This document shows positions 1 to 28,400 of a stretch of 64,000 nt of DNA, one piece after another. Positions within the stretch are counted from its first letter, which is position 1; every line of letters starts with the position of its first letter. The DNA comes from Acanthochromis polyacanthus (Eukaryota > Chordata > Actinopteri > Pomacentridae), in contig NC_067127.1 of assembly GCF_021347895.1 (NCBI RefSeq), positions 13,674,984-13,738,983 of the forward strand. Direction: 5' to 3'. Both the position numbers and the translations under genes were made by a program. Below the pieces are notes generated by a model, which saw nothing but the letters and a program-made list of their open reading frames with translations, ran no database searches and was not told the origin of the DNA.

Positions 1-1402
1 GTATGCTTTGAGGGGAATTGAACAAGCTTTGGCAGGGAGTTTGGGATAGAAGGGCACAGGGACATGTTCTGTGAGTGTCCCAGCCAATCTCAGAGAGTTG
101 GCAGTCTTGTTTAGACCTTCAGGGGGCTATGAAATGCTCTTTGTACAGACAGCATTAAGTATGCTAAACAGTGTGTGAGGATACTGTGTTATATATTTTA
201 ATTGGCATTTTGTTTTGTTTCTGTGTGATGGGAATTCTCAAAACTAATGTTTACAGTTTAAAAATAAGTCCCTAAGAACACAGATAACTTTAAGAAATGC
301 TGCGGAGAACAGATATGGAGGAGCTCCTTATTTGTGGCCCACTTAGTTTAAATATGTGTCTTGATTACCAAAGTTCTGTAGTGGAATTAAAATATTGATT
401 TGAATATGCAATTGATTGGAAGATAAAAATGCAGCTCTTACTAAGCCTAATGTAGTGAACTGTACGTACCATTTAATCAGTCGAAACATGAGTAAACAAG
501 CACAACTAATGCTGTTCTTGCAAGTCTTTTATAGTGAGACAGTGCTATTAAGGATTATTGACTGTGGTAGAACAAAATACCATTTGGGCTGGCACAGAGT
601 GACTAATCTGCTTTATTCAGCACTGTATTGGACTTAGAAAACCTTTGATAATAATTGCAAGTCAAAGACCTAGTATGGAAAAACAAAGCTGTATAATTTT
701 TTTGGAGATGCATGTTTTAGTTGTTTGTGTCAGACTTTGTGTGTTAAGACTGAGCTTACTATGCAATGTAGCATAGTATATTAGACTGAATAAACCTTGT
801 TCCTTACTTGCTTTTATCCTCTTCACCAGGAAGCAAGCCACAATCCAGCTGTCCCATCTGACTTAAACTGATACTTCCTGCTTCCTAATATGATTCTAGT
901 TTTGGCATTGTGTCGGATGGTGTTCTGTGCTTCGATGCCATCCTGCCAGTTAGTAATGATACACCCCATCAAATTGATATTTTGCAAACATCCGAAACTG
1001 TTTAACTAACATATAATTACCAAGTTTTGTAGGACATTGAGGATGGGAGAGTTCACTGTTTAAACTGCACAGCTCTACAGTCATTTCAGTATTTCACTTC
1101 TGGAATTTCTTTTTCACAGCAGCAGCGCACTCATACCTCTCTGTGTTGAGGGAAAAACTCGTACTCAATGCTCCTGACTCATCAGTGCTTTAAGAGCTCA
1201 GGTTTACTACATGAGTGACTGCAAAAGAAAGTGCTCATTATTTATTCATGAAAGGTGTAGTGTCCCTTTACAAGGAGAGGCATTTGTAGCTAACCTGTGT
1301 GGTTTGCTCCCCTTTTACAGCACTTCTAATCTAGCTAACTAAGCTAGTAGTGCTAGTTTTTCATACCTGTGTTCATGTTAAATGATTTTTATGCATTTAT
1401 AG
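1..1402 (+). other. fam135a: fam135a upstream intron
   Basis: This AT-rich sequence precedes the first visible exon. It should be intron, because the exon at 1403 begins with the last base of a codon. I searched for the expected start of FAM135A, a methionine-led exon of about 26 codons, and did not find it here. No RNA gene or clear repeat was seen. Confidence 0.7.
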
Positions 1403-12141
<10,739 letters not shown>

Positions 12142-13262
12142 AACAGCGGCAGAATCAAACACTTGGCTGGGCAGGAGGAATGTGGCACTGATACCTCACT
12201 GCAACTGAATGGGCATCTGGATTATCTCTTGGTTTTTCAGTACTTATAATTACCTTTTCAAAGACATATGAACAAAATCATTTTTCTGTCTTTTCACGTT
12301 GTTTATATTGGAATCACGGTGGATACGGAGTTTGTCATTTTTATTTTTCTACTACCATTTTTTAAAAACATTGTTTTGCCTCTGTGTTTGGAAAATGGTT
12401 TTCCCCATCTTATGCTATATTTTCAGTGTTATTTATGTGTTATGTTTTTACTTAATTATTTTACTCCAACTTTGTATACAATTAATTTTAGACTCTGAAC
12501 TGGAAATGTAGCTGCTACAAAAATGAAATGGCTGTTTTGGTGAGCTGGCCCAAGTCAAGTCTGCACATACTGTCCTCACTGTTGCAAATGTTTTTCCACT
12601 AATGTTAAGAGACACTGCATTGATTTGCACCACAACTACATTTTACAAGCTTTTGTACTGAAAATGGTCATTTGTACAAGTTACTTTTTTATCAACAATT
12701 TTCCATCATTTTTAAAGGCAAAGATTGCATATGAAATAGGATTGTTGCCCAGACTTTGCAGCCTTGGCTTTGGTCTTAATACTTAATGCTGTTACTTGCC
12801 ATTGCAGCACAACATTTCCCCAGCCTGGTGTTGGGAGAGTGAAGCTTTGCCTACAACAGAATGACAATTTATTACGGAGGTTTTAAGAAATGCTCATGAT
12901 TCAGCAAAAGCACACGTTGGTAATATGAACTTGTTTTATTGAAAGTATTTGGTTGATCATTTGGTGATTATTTATGTTTATTAAACTGGAAAGTATTGGT
13001 TGGAATTAAATGTTTCTTGGACAGTTGTTTATATATATCATCATAATCTATCATTAAATATGCATATTATGAAGTAGGTTATGTGACTTTTATTTTCTTG
13101 TGTTCTTTTCGGGATTTAGAGTGTTGTGCCACTCTCAAGGCTTTCGGAAAATTATCCGATTCAATGTTGTCTTTCAAATTTGATCAAGAATGGGGTTCAT
13201 GTATTACATTAAAAAAACATTTAATTTTAATTAGAAGATTTCTCATCACAATTAAAAATAAA
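12142..13262 (+). other. fam135a: fam135a 3' UTR and candidate poly(A) signals
   Basis: This AT-rich sequence has no conserved coding pattern. Candidate poly(A) signals are ATTAAA at 13005-13010 and 13053-13058, and AATAAA at 13257-13262. Short ORFs here read as simple AT-rich noise. Which signal is used cannot be told from sequence alone. Confidence 0.6.
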
Positions 13263-13892
13263 TATAAAGATTTTATGAAGTCTAGTTTTTCTTACATTTA
13301 TGTACAGCCGTGGTAGTTGCAATGGATTCATTCTAATCACCCACTTGTAGCTGCAATTGAAATCCTATGGTTTCTTAAAGTCTGATTTCAAAGTTTGGAT
13401 TGATTGTCTTGGTGTCTTTTTTAACTTTTACGGGGGGGGGGTTAAATTGCTGTTTTGTTTTTGCAATGGATCAAATGGTCCTGCAGGAGGCAGTGTCTTC
13501 ACAGTAAAATGTGATCATTGCAGGAACTTCAGTTGATACAGGAGTGGCTGTAGGGGTCTTGGCAGAGTGCCAGCAATAATGTTTTCAATGGTGAAACTAT
13601 TGGAATATCATTTGATATCATTTTACATGCCTTAGACCTCTACATAATCTTAGGATATTTTTATAGGTGTCACTGATATGGCCAGTGTATATTTTATTTA
13701 GTGGAGTTTAATTGGAGGCCGAATATATTCTGCCAATGCAATCACAAGGGACAAAGGTGGGCGATTTCACTGACAGATAAAAAGATATAAAGGCTATGGG
13801 ATTATAATGGCAAAGACATTTGGGTAGCCTATATATTTCCATGAAACCATGGATGATGGACCACTTCTCCAGAGAGACAGCAGGTCCGATTT

Positions 13893-14185
13893 GTGGCACT
13901 GGCAGCGAGCAGTGACACTTTTTATGGCACCGCTGCGGTGCCACGGTTAATGCCACTGTTTGGGCGAGATGCCACTGCCGCAGTGACACTTTCTGTGGCA
14001 CCGCCGCGGTGCCACGGTTAATGCCACTGTGCAGTGACAGTTTTTGTGGCACCGCCGCGGTGCCACAGTTAATGCCACTGTTCGGGCGAGATGCCACTGC
14101 CGCAGCGGCATTTCCAGTGGCCTCTGGAGATGCCAGCAGAGATGCCACGGTTAATGCCACTGTTTAGGGAACATGCCACGGTTAA
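13893..14185. repeat. GC-rich tandem repeat with hairpin cores
   Basis: Degenerate units start with GCAGTGACA at about 13909, 13979 and 14031, giving spacings near 70 and 52 bases. Each carries the near-palindrome GGCACCGCCGCGGTGCC (CTGC variant in the first) followed by ACGGTTAATGCCACTG. The third unit pair lacks a GGGCGAGATGCCACTGCC segment, which explains the short spacing. Degenerate copies continue to about 14185. It interrupts AT-rich DNA and creates spurious ORFs on the minus strand. Confidence 0.85.
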
Positions 14186-14989
14186 TGTCACTGTTTCGTG
14201 GTCGGTAACTGGCGGCTCGCGGGCCAAAACTGGCCCGTCAGGAATAATATCTGGCCCGCCAGATGATTTTGAAATGCCACATGGTTTCACCTAGGTGATA
14301 TTGTTTTGACAAGCATGCTTACACGCCTTTAGGTTTTCCATAACAATATAAAGACGAATAGCCTTTAAAATGATCTTGACAACATATTTGGAACTTCTTA
14401 GAAGTAAGTTTTGTAATATTTTCTTACCACTCGTGTCTTCAGTCGTATAATCACTTATTTATCCCCTTCAAATCTAATCTTTTCTAAGAAAACCCTTTAA
14501 TATAATAGATGATACTTCAGCCATGTCATATACTATAGTTTGTGCACTTCACCCACTAGTGTGAATGATATTCCCACAACAGAAAAAAAGTTCTCCATTT
14601 AAGCTCCTCCTATTTATCAAAATACTACAAACGCTGATTAAAAGATAACCCTTTTCCTGGAAAACGCTGGAAGTTACAACGAGAATCACAGCTGCTGTCA
14701 ACACTTCTACATGGCCCTCTAATTAGCACGCCTCATAATACCGTCACAAAATAAGGGATGTGTTGTCCTGTTTATTTGAAATAATATGAAGGTGATATAC
14801 CTACATAGATAAAGACGTGTGTTTTTTTGGCTTATTTAAATACGATTACAGCTAAATTAATTATCGAATAGAACATGAATGTATTGAGAACATATCAAAC
14901 ATTAGCCCAATCACAACAGATCACCCCCGCAGCTGCCAGAAATGGTACGGTTCAATCGTTAGAGCTTCAGGGTGGTTGAAGCAGCGCTT

Positions 14990-15137
14990 TAAGACGCGAC
15001 AACACGCGATGGGGAGGGGGAGAAGTGATGGTCCGCTTACTTCTGTCTTATTTTTACTCGGATAAATAAGAAGATTGTTTTGAATCATTTTGTGGAAGAC
15101 CTGCGACTGTATTTAAATCTCCTTCGCCTCTTATACT
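14990..15137 (+). promoter_or_regulatory. Possible promoter and noncoding first exon of the FERM gene
   Basis: A short region with several CpGs (GACGCGACAACACGCGATG) and a GGGGAGGGGG block is followed by TATACT and a donor-like GTGAGT at 15138. The coding exon of the FERM gene starts at an acceptor (17875) and has more than 100 bases of leader before its ATG, so a noncoding exon upstream is required. This is the best-looking candidate in the spacer, but there is no direct proof. Confidence 0.3.
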
Positions 15138-17874
15138 GTGAGTAATTCCCGCTTCATACGTAACTTAAGTAAATGAGTCGGCGGAGTTGGTGATGCACTT
15201 GTTGCACTGTGTGTGTAACGTTACAGCTCTATCCGACCAAACACGCTGTTTTACAGTTTTACTTTAGGAAAGGGGAATATGGACTATTTGTTTTCAGCTT
15301 CTCCTGTTTTGTTCTGATTTGTTGCTCACTCAGTAATGTCTGTAATAAACTTATGCTAACAGTTATTCAGAAACTTTGACAGAACAAGCGACTGCTGAGC
15401 TTCCAGCGTTACGTTTTGTTGCCTTCACTACCGTTACAGAGGAACTGTAAAAAAAAAAAAAAAAAAAAAAAGGAAATTTAATGCACCTTGCTTGTCTTTA
15501 GCAGGCTGTTTCTTCTTCGTGGTCTTTTGTAGCAGAGTTTTAATTTCCTACATGTTATATAAATGTGTCTCTCCAGAGCTCTGACTCAAACTCGAGGAAT
15601 GCACTGCTCCCCCAAAACTGAAAGTCTAGCTCACCCCATTGTTTTAAAGTAGAATGGGTGTAATTGGTGTTGCCCTGTTTATTCAGATGTTGTCTTATTC
15701 CTTTATGAGTTTAGCGGCCAGCGAGGATCCCTAAATACTACAGAGAGCTTGCACAGTGCAGAAGGGATGTTGTTTTTCCACCAGCCAGCAGTGTGCTCAG
15801 AAGTAGGGATTATAACAGTCTTGGAGGGGAATTAAAGCATACAGATGGCTGCTCTCATGTGATGCCAGGTTTCACCCTGGTCAGCAACATGGGGGATGTT
15901 TGAAGACGTCAGTCAACACCGTTTGGACTGATGGGGAAACTTGTTTTGACAGTGGGATACAGTGAGGATTAGTGTCACCAATATACATACACTGGGTTAG
16001 TTCACCTCTTCCATTAGATACCCAACTGTTTGCCTCATTTCAGGCATATTTTAATGCATTATGACAGCTTTAAGGACCATAAATTCATGTTGCAAATATC
16101 TCAAATGCTAAAGAGTAAAAATGACTGGCCAGGCTTTGCATTGAAAGTACAGATTTTATTAAATGCATGTATTTTCGTTCTTGTATTAGCTGCATAGAAC
16201 AGTTCTGAGAGTCAGAGCGGATACAAAAACAATCAGATTTTTGTGAAATGGTATTGCCTACCACATGCATTGCTCAAAAAAATTGCACACTAAGATATGC
16301 AACCGCTTCTTCCAGTCTCTGGAATCAAACCAGCAAACTGTTGTGCATTGATGTTTGTTTATCATTTATTGCCTCCGTATGTTGTTGTATCTTACTTCTG
16401 TGTCATTTAAAGTACATCACAGAAATACAGTGTTTTTAATATTTTTTGTGTTCTACAACAGTGTCACTGTGGGCATAAATAAGTTTGCAGAAGAATCCAA
16501 GATTAAAACGACTGGTTGTGATCGATTTTTATTTTCTAATAAATGTAGGAATTATTTAAACATTGTCCAAATGAACATGTACTTGGGTGTGTTGAGTTTG
16601 TGTACCATTTGCTATATTCCAGTGTGAATTTGGTAGATTGTGTCATAAGTCAGATGTTCGAGCTACTGGAATTTCAGGTTTTCTGAACGTCTGTTTGAGC
16701 TGACACCCTGATGTGTTCAAACATGTTGATAAATCATATTTGGTAGGGCAAATGTTTTACGTTATGAGCCAAGAGCGTTTGCTTTTGTAATTCCCACAAC
16801 TTGTTTTGTACACTGGAAAGGCCTTATCAGTTTTTCTTTTTCTTATCATTTATGTCAATCAGAAAAGCGGTGTATGTGCTACTTTTAAATGTATATAAAC
16901 ATCTTTTTCCCCCAGTCTGAATGCTTAACTCCTTAAGCGTCGAGTGTTAATACAGACGAGTATGACACAAAGAAACTGTAGTTTGTTGAAGGATCACACT
17001 GTTTGAGTTTCTGATGATTTGTTTTCTGTCCCTTTTTTTTTTTTTTGTAAATGATTACCGTCCAGGGCCGGATTTAAGGGGATCAGAGTCGGCGCACGGC
17101 AGTAATTAACCTGATTATTTGATTCTTAGACGCTAATCAGATGAGCGTCGTACCAGTCGGGGCTTTGACTCAGCATAGTTGGGCAAGTTTCAGGTGGGCC
17201 TCGGTTACTAGTAAAGTGCCATGGCCAATTGAATTGGTATGTTAAGAACCATCTGCAATAATACAAATACTTTTTATAATGCTGTGTTGCTGTGGTTTCT
17301 CAGAAAAAAGGTATGCACAAGGATTATCTGATTGTTTCCAGTTAATGACTATTATTAGGATTATACTTTGATAAGCTCATTGAATTTGCCTGACTATTTG
17401 CTTGTTTATCAAAGATACAGTACTGCAGTGTTTGCTGAGCATTTCAGTAAAGATGATTTTTAAGGAAGATTTTCCTTCTTGTCTTAAATTTATGTTCCCT
17501 CTGGAAGATAATCGTGATGGTTAAACACTTGTCCTTCAACCCTCCGAACAGACAAATCATGTCGAGATAATCTTGGTTGTGGGATAATGGACATGTACTT
17601 ATGTCTGAGAATGGGATTGTTTTTGCTTCAACTGATTGACAGTATTGTAATGCAATGTCAGTGCAGAAGATTACATGTTTCACAGCAGAACCTAGAAAAT
17701 GTCATTAATGCTGTTTAAGATGCTCAACTTCTTTTATTTTAATATCAGAACATACACAAGTCAGTAATTTCTTAAGGTATGTTCTACTGTCTTCATAATT
17801 GGCATTGACCTGTTTTTGGATTATGTTTTTTCGTTTCTTTGCTTATCTTACTCTGATGCCATTTATCTTTTTAG

Positions 17875-17991
17875 ATGCAATAAGGATGGACTGTCCTGGA
17901 ACATATAAAGAGTGAGGGATAGAGGGAGCAGGAAAAAGCTGAAGCAGTTCAACAAAACGAGCATACTTGTCAGAGACATACACAAGACATC
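17875..17991 (+). promoter_or_regulatory. FERM gene 5' leader with two short upstream ORFs
   Basis: The leader part of the exon starts after TTTTTAG at 17868-17874. It contains ATGCAATAA at 17875-17883 and a nine-codon ORF at 17886-17915, both closed before the main ATG at 17992. If this acceptor is used, ribosomes meet both before the coding region, so translation may be dampened. Confidence 0.5.
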
Positions 17992-24238
<6,247 letters not shown>

Positions 24239-25219
24239 ATACATCAAGTGCTGATGAACACTCTTGTTCTCTTCCTCTCTGCTTTCTGTGATGAGGAATG
24301 TGTTTATTTCAAATTGCAGGGAGACATTTTTTGAAAATCACAAGTTCCTGCATTCTTCTTCCAAAAGTTGAGGATTAGACAACAGATTTAATTCAGCAAC
24401 TTTTCATTTGGTAAACAGAGCATATTTATTAATGTTGTATACTTATTGTGTACATATTACTTGCACTATTTTATTACCTTTCAGCCTTTCTGAGCAAAAA
24501 CATATCTAATCAAGTTTGTCTTTTGTAAAGTTCACGCTTTTAAAACATTCTCTGAAATGTCTTAATAGCTTAATGTCAAGGGCATAAAAGTTGCACAACA
24601 CAGCCATGTGCTGTACTGGGCACTTGTACAATGTGGCTTATTTTCCTTGCTGTTTATATAAACATGTACATTTCCTTGTTTTGTTCAGGAGAATCCCCAG
24701 AAGCCATGGTGCTATTGTTTGTGCTCCTGTATTGCTTTTATTGTCTTTTTTTAAGTCTTATTTTATTGTACACTTTTCTTTTGTATTGTGTGCTCTGTCA
24801 TGCTTTACCCATTAGTCTTCCACAGCAATGTAGCTGCTGATGAGGAAAATTGAACCTCTTTGCAACTGGCAATGGTACAAGATGCATTATGACCCGCCGT
24901 CGTAATTATAACAGAAAAGTATTCCTTGCACTATTTCTGTAATCAGTAAGTGTACAATGAATCTGCAGTATTTGTGTATTATGTAACCCCCAAACAAAAG
25001 CCTGACTTTTTTTCCTTCAGACATCATTGTCACTGTTTTGTAGATAATTCATATGCAAAAAAAAAACTGCTGTCATTAGCCAGTATGAGGGCAGCAGGAA
25101 AGAATGTCAGTCATTAAACGGCAAAACGTTTACCCAATGTCAATAATGTATAAACACTGTAAAAATTACAGTACTTCATTTTTACCTAAAGCACTGTTTT
25201 TTATGATGGTGAAAATAAA
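24239..25219 (+). other. FERM gene 3' UTR
   Basis: This is AT-rich sequence after the stop TGA (24236-24238). AATAAA at 25214-25219 is the likely last poly(A) signal, only about 280 bases before the tarbp1 start codon, so the two genes are tightly packed head to tail. No other gene was seen. Confidence 0.6.
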
Positions 25220-25363
25220 TTCTTGATGTTACTAAAGGAAACACAGAGTCTACAGTTTCTTTTCAACTCCTTTTACTTTTGTCTAAAATCAATCCGTTTC
25301 GATTTACCCAATGACGTAGATATATGTAAAGAAACATCAGTAGGTTTCTTTCTGAAATCCCAC

Positions 25364-25375
25364 CTCTCGCGAGAG
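25364..25375. promoter_or_regulatory. tarbp1: Palindromic CTCTCGCGAGAG promoter element of tarbp1
   Basis: A perfect 12-base palindrome contains the TCTCGCGAGA element at 25365-25374. In vertebrates this element drives TATA-less CpG promoters and is bound by BANP; KAISO has also been proposed. Just downstream are GACGTGACG (CRE-like) and GCGGAAG (ETS-like). The position, 126 bases before the ATG and after the previous gene's poly(A) signal, fits a core promoter. Confidence 0.75.
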
Positions 25376-25428
25376 TGAGACGTGACGTTTGCGGAAGTTT
25401 ACATTCTGTTTTGGAAAACGTGCTGCTC

Positions 25429-25464
25429 ATGGCAGCAATGAGGATAAGAGTCGGGTATATGTAG
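25429..25464 (+). promoter_or_regulatory. Upstream ORF in the tarbp1 leader
   Basis: ATG at 25429 opens an 11-codon ORF ending TAG at 25462-25464, out of frame with the main start at 25500. A second upstream ATG at 25493 opens an ORF that overlaps the main start in another frame. Both matter only if transcription starts before them. The TCTCGCGAGA element at 25365 makes that likely. Confidence 0.5.
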
Positions 25465-25499
25465 CTTGCTTCATCCTGACAGTATAACAGATATGTACA

Positions 25500-28400
25500 A
25501 TGTATTCCGTTTTAATGAACGCGGTTTTGTCCAGCTCTCCGGACTACGACGCTCTGTTTAAAAGTCTGTCCTGGACGGAGGAGTCGTGGCCGGAGACGGA
25601 GCGGGTGGAAGCACTGACAGCTTTCATTGAGGGACTGGGACCACTTTTGGCAGACTCGATTCAATTTACAGACGCAAAAAGACGCTCCGTTCAAGAAAAA
25701 ATTGAGTCGGTCATTTGGACAAAATGTCTGCCTTTCCTCTCTAGAATATCAGCAGAAGCTGGTGAAGGTGCTCGCTGCAGGGAGAGTACAGCTGCTGCCT
25801 GCCGGCTTCTGAGCGTTTGCATCCCTCTTTGTAACGACGAGGTTTGGAGGCGAGCTGTCTGCTTCGTCCTGCCGTCATTCCAGCTACCAGAAGAAGAGCT
25901 GCTGGGTCAGGGACGACTCTGTGTGGAGGTTGCCAGCGAAGTCCTGGCTGCTCTCTTACCTTTTCTGTCAGCGGATGAAGCCCTCACACTCACCATCTTA
26001 TCATCTGCTCTGTCATCCATCAGAACTCTCCCTGATGTCCTGGTTTCCAAAATCACAGTCAGGATTATCTTAACTCTACTGAGCTGCTGCAGCGGTGTGA
26101 GGTTAAAAGGCATCCTTAATGTGATACTGGATGATCTGTACAGCTGGCACTCCACTGACCGCACACCTGTGGTGACAGAGCGGACCCTGCTGTGTCTGAC
26201 TGCCCTGTCAGACCACCTCCTGAACCCTCACAGCCGTCCCTCCTCCTCCTCCTGGGAGCCTGATCCTCGTCTGTCCCTCCAGTTCTGGAGGATGGTCCAG
26301 GATGGACTGATTCACAGAGACAGTGTGTCACGTAAGAGGGCCTTGTACTTGCTGAAAAGGTGTGCAGCTCTGTCAGAGGAGCGGGGCTTGAACTGTCCTC
26401 TCTCTCCATCTGAGGAAGGTAAAATGCTCAGATTTCCTCACACTGTACCAGCTTTAAATCACAAGTGTTGGAAGGTTTGTTACTGAACTCTTCTTGAAAT
26501 GTCTGCAGATGAGACCTTATTTAAATGGGTCCCTGACAAGAGCAAATTGCTTCGAGAGTTCTGGGAGGATTATGCGCTGGTGATGGAGACTCTGGAGGAA
26601 AACCAAGTAGGAAATCCCAACTAACTGCCTTTTCACTCTTTTATTCAAAATATAATCATGGTGCAACTTTTACCCCTTCTTGTCTGTCTTTCCTCTGCAG
26701 GTTCACGTTGTTCGACCAGTTTTAAACAGAATAGACACGCTGATCCGAACGACAGTGAATGATAATCAAGGTAATACTAGGGTTGAGCAAAGCGGGGAAT
26801 TGCTTTGGTATGGTTATTGAAAGTTTGGTGAAAATCCTTTTCTACCTCTTTTATTTAGATTAGTTTTTTGTATGGCTTTATTTAAGTGTTGGATGGATGT
26901 AGCAACACAGCCAACCCATAATTCTATGAATCCAAAAGCACTGAACTGATCATAATCGGAGTTAAATTTCATTTCACTATAGCAAGAAAATGGCAGATGT
27001 AGATAGCCTTGAAAATTCATTAAAGATCCAGAAGTAATTCAGTGGAGAAGTGTTCTGTGTCTTGGGCGACCCACAAACACAATGGATGCAGTGGCCTTGG
27101 GTCTGAGTCTAACCCATGGCCATTTGCTGCATGTTCTTCCCTCAGTCTTCTCCCCATGATTCCTGTCTCTCTCTCTCCACTTTTTACTGTAATGAAGGCT
27201 ATAAAAGCGCCAAGAATATACTTAAAAATAAGTGTTCTGTGTCTCAACATGGTCTCCTCTTCATGCCAGTTCTCTGTCTGTTTTGCAGCTCCAGGTCAAA
27301 GCCTTTTCCACCCGTCCTGGCTGCTCTGCGTGTACCAGCGGATGTTCCACAGCGAGAATAAATCCTTAATGAGAGAAGGAGTTTGTCATCTGCTCGAACT
27401 GCGGGTCCTCCAGCAATCAGCCTTTGCTTTGGCCTTTTCTCAGGTACAGGCTCAGGCACAATTTTGTCACTAAGGCTTATTTGATCACCTTCACTGAAAA
27501 CACTTAAAGTCAAACCTATTTATTACATTTTTCTTCTCTGTTACATTGCTCTGAAGTTTATCGTTGGCCCCTTTATGGATGTTCTCTCCGAAACGTCCCT
27601 CTTCCACAGGTGAGGACTTAGAACCAGTTAAGCAATTAAACTAAGGACAATACAGTGCAGGGATGCTATTGAGTGTTGTTGGCACCAGACTTAAGTAACT
27701 GATTGTCTGTCCGCATGTAGGTCAGTTTTACAAAGTGTAGGAGACTGTCCTGAGCTGGCTGTTAAACTCCAAGCCTTTATGGCCTCCTTCTTCAATAGCC
27801 TGCCATCGGAAAATAGAGGTACAGAAGCCACAGACAATACATGTTGACAAAGCTCCGACTCATTATGAAATTGCCTTCCCAATTCCGGCTATTGTGTTTG
27901 TTTTGAAGGTCGTGTGTTGCTGCAGTTGATTCAGCAGCTGAGTTTGAAGCACTGGTGTGCAGTACCGCTCCTCTTCCTCTCTCAGGCTCTGTCCAGTCTC
28001 CAACCAAGTCCACTCCTGGAGACCAGTGGACTCACAGCTTTAAGGTAACTCGTCATGTTTACAGACAGGCTGTGTTGCTGCTTGTTGCGCTTGATAGGGA
28101 GGCTGATTTTCTCTGTTGTGTTTTGCAGAGAGGTGCTGCGCTGCACTATGATAACTCATCAGGTCCTGCTGAGAGGAGCTGCCCAGTGCTTTCTGTTGAA
28201 CAGCGCCCTCTGCCTCACAGTAGTGGTAAGACAGAAATAGTGCACAGACAGAAACAGAAATAATAGACATGTTTTCTATCCAAAATTGGGAATTATTTTT
28301 ACAGCAATTGGACTGAAAAGGAAACATCTGTAACTACAGTCCAAGTGCGAGGGAGATATCACCAAAACGATGAAAACATACGCAACACTAATGAAAAACT

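Larger units (their letters stand above)
13263..17874. other. Spacer between fam135a and the FERM gene
   Basis: No coding gene was recognised. The stretch holds a G10 run at 13432-13441, the GC-rich tandem repeat at 13.9-14.2 kb, an A23 run at 15449-15471 and a poly-T near 17.03 kb. Next to the poly-T is a CAGGGCCGGATTT segment at about 17064, which looks like a transposon end without a visible partner. A possible leader exon of the next gene lies near 15.0-15.14 kb. The rest is unremarkable AT-rich DNA. Confidence 0.6.

Noticed and set aside
13708..14290. ORFs of 150 and 73 residues on the minus strand
   Set aside because: They run through the GC-rich tandem repeat; peptide repeats mirror the DNA unit and there are no splice or homology signs.
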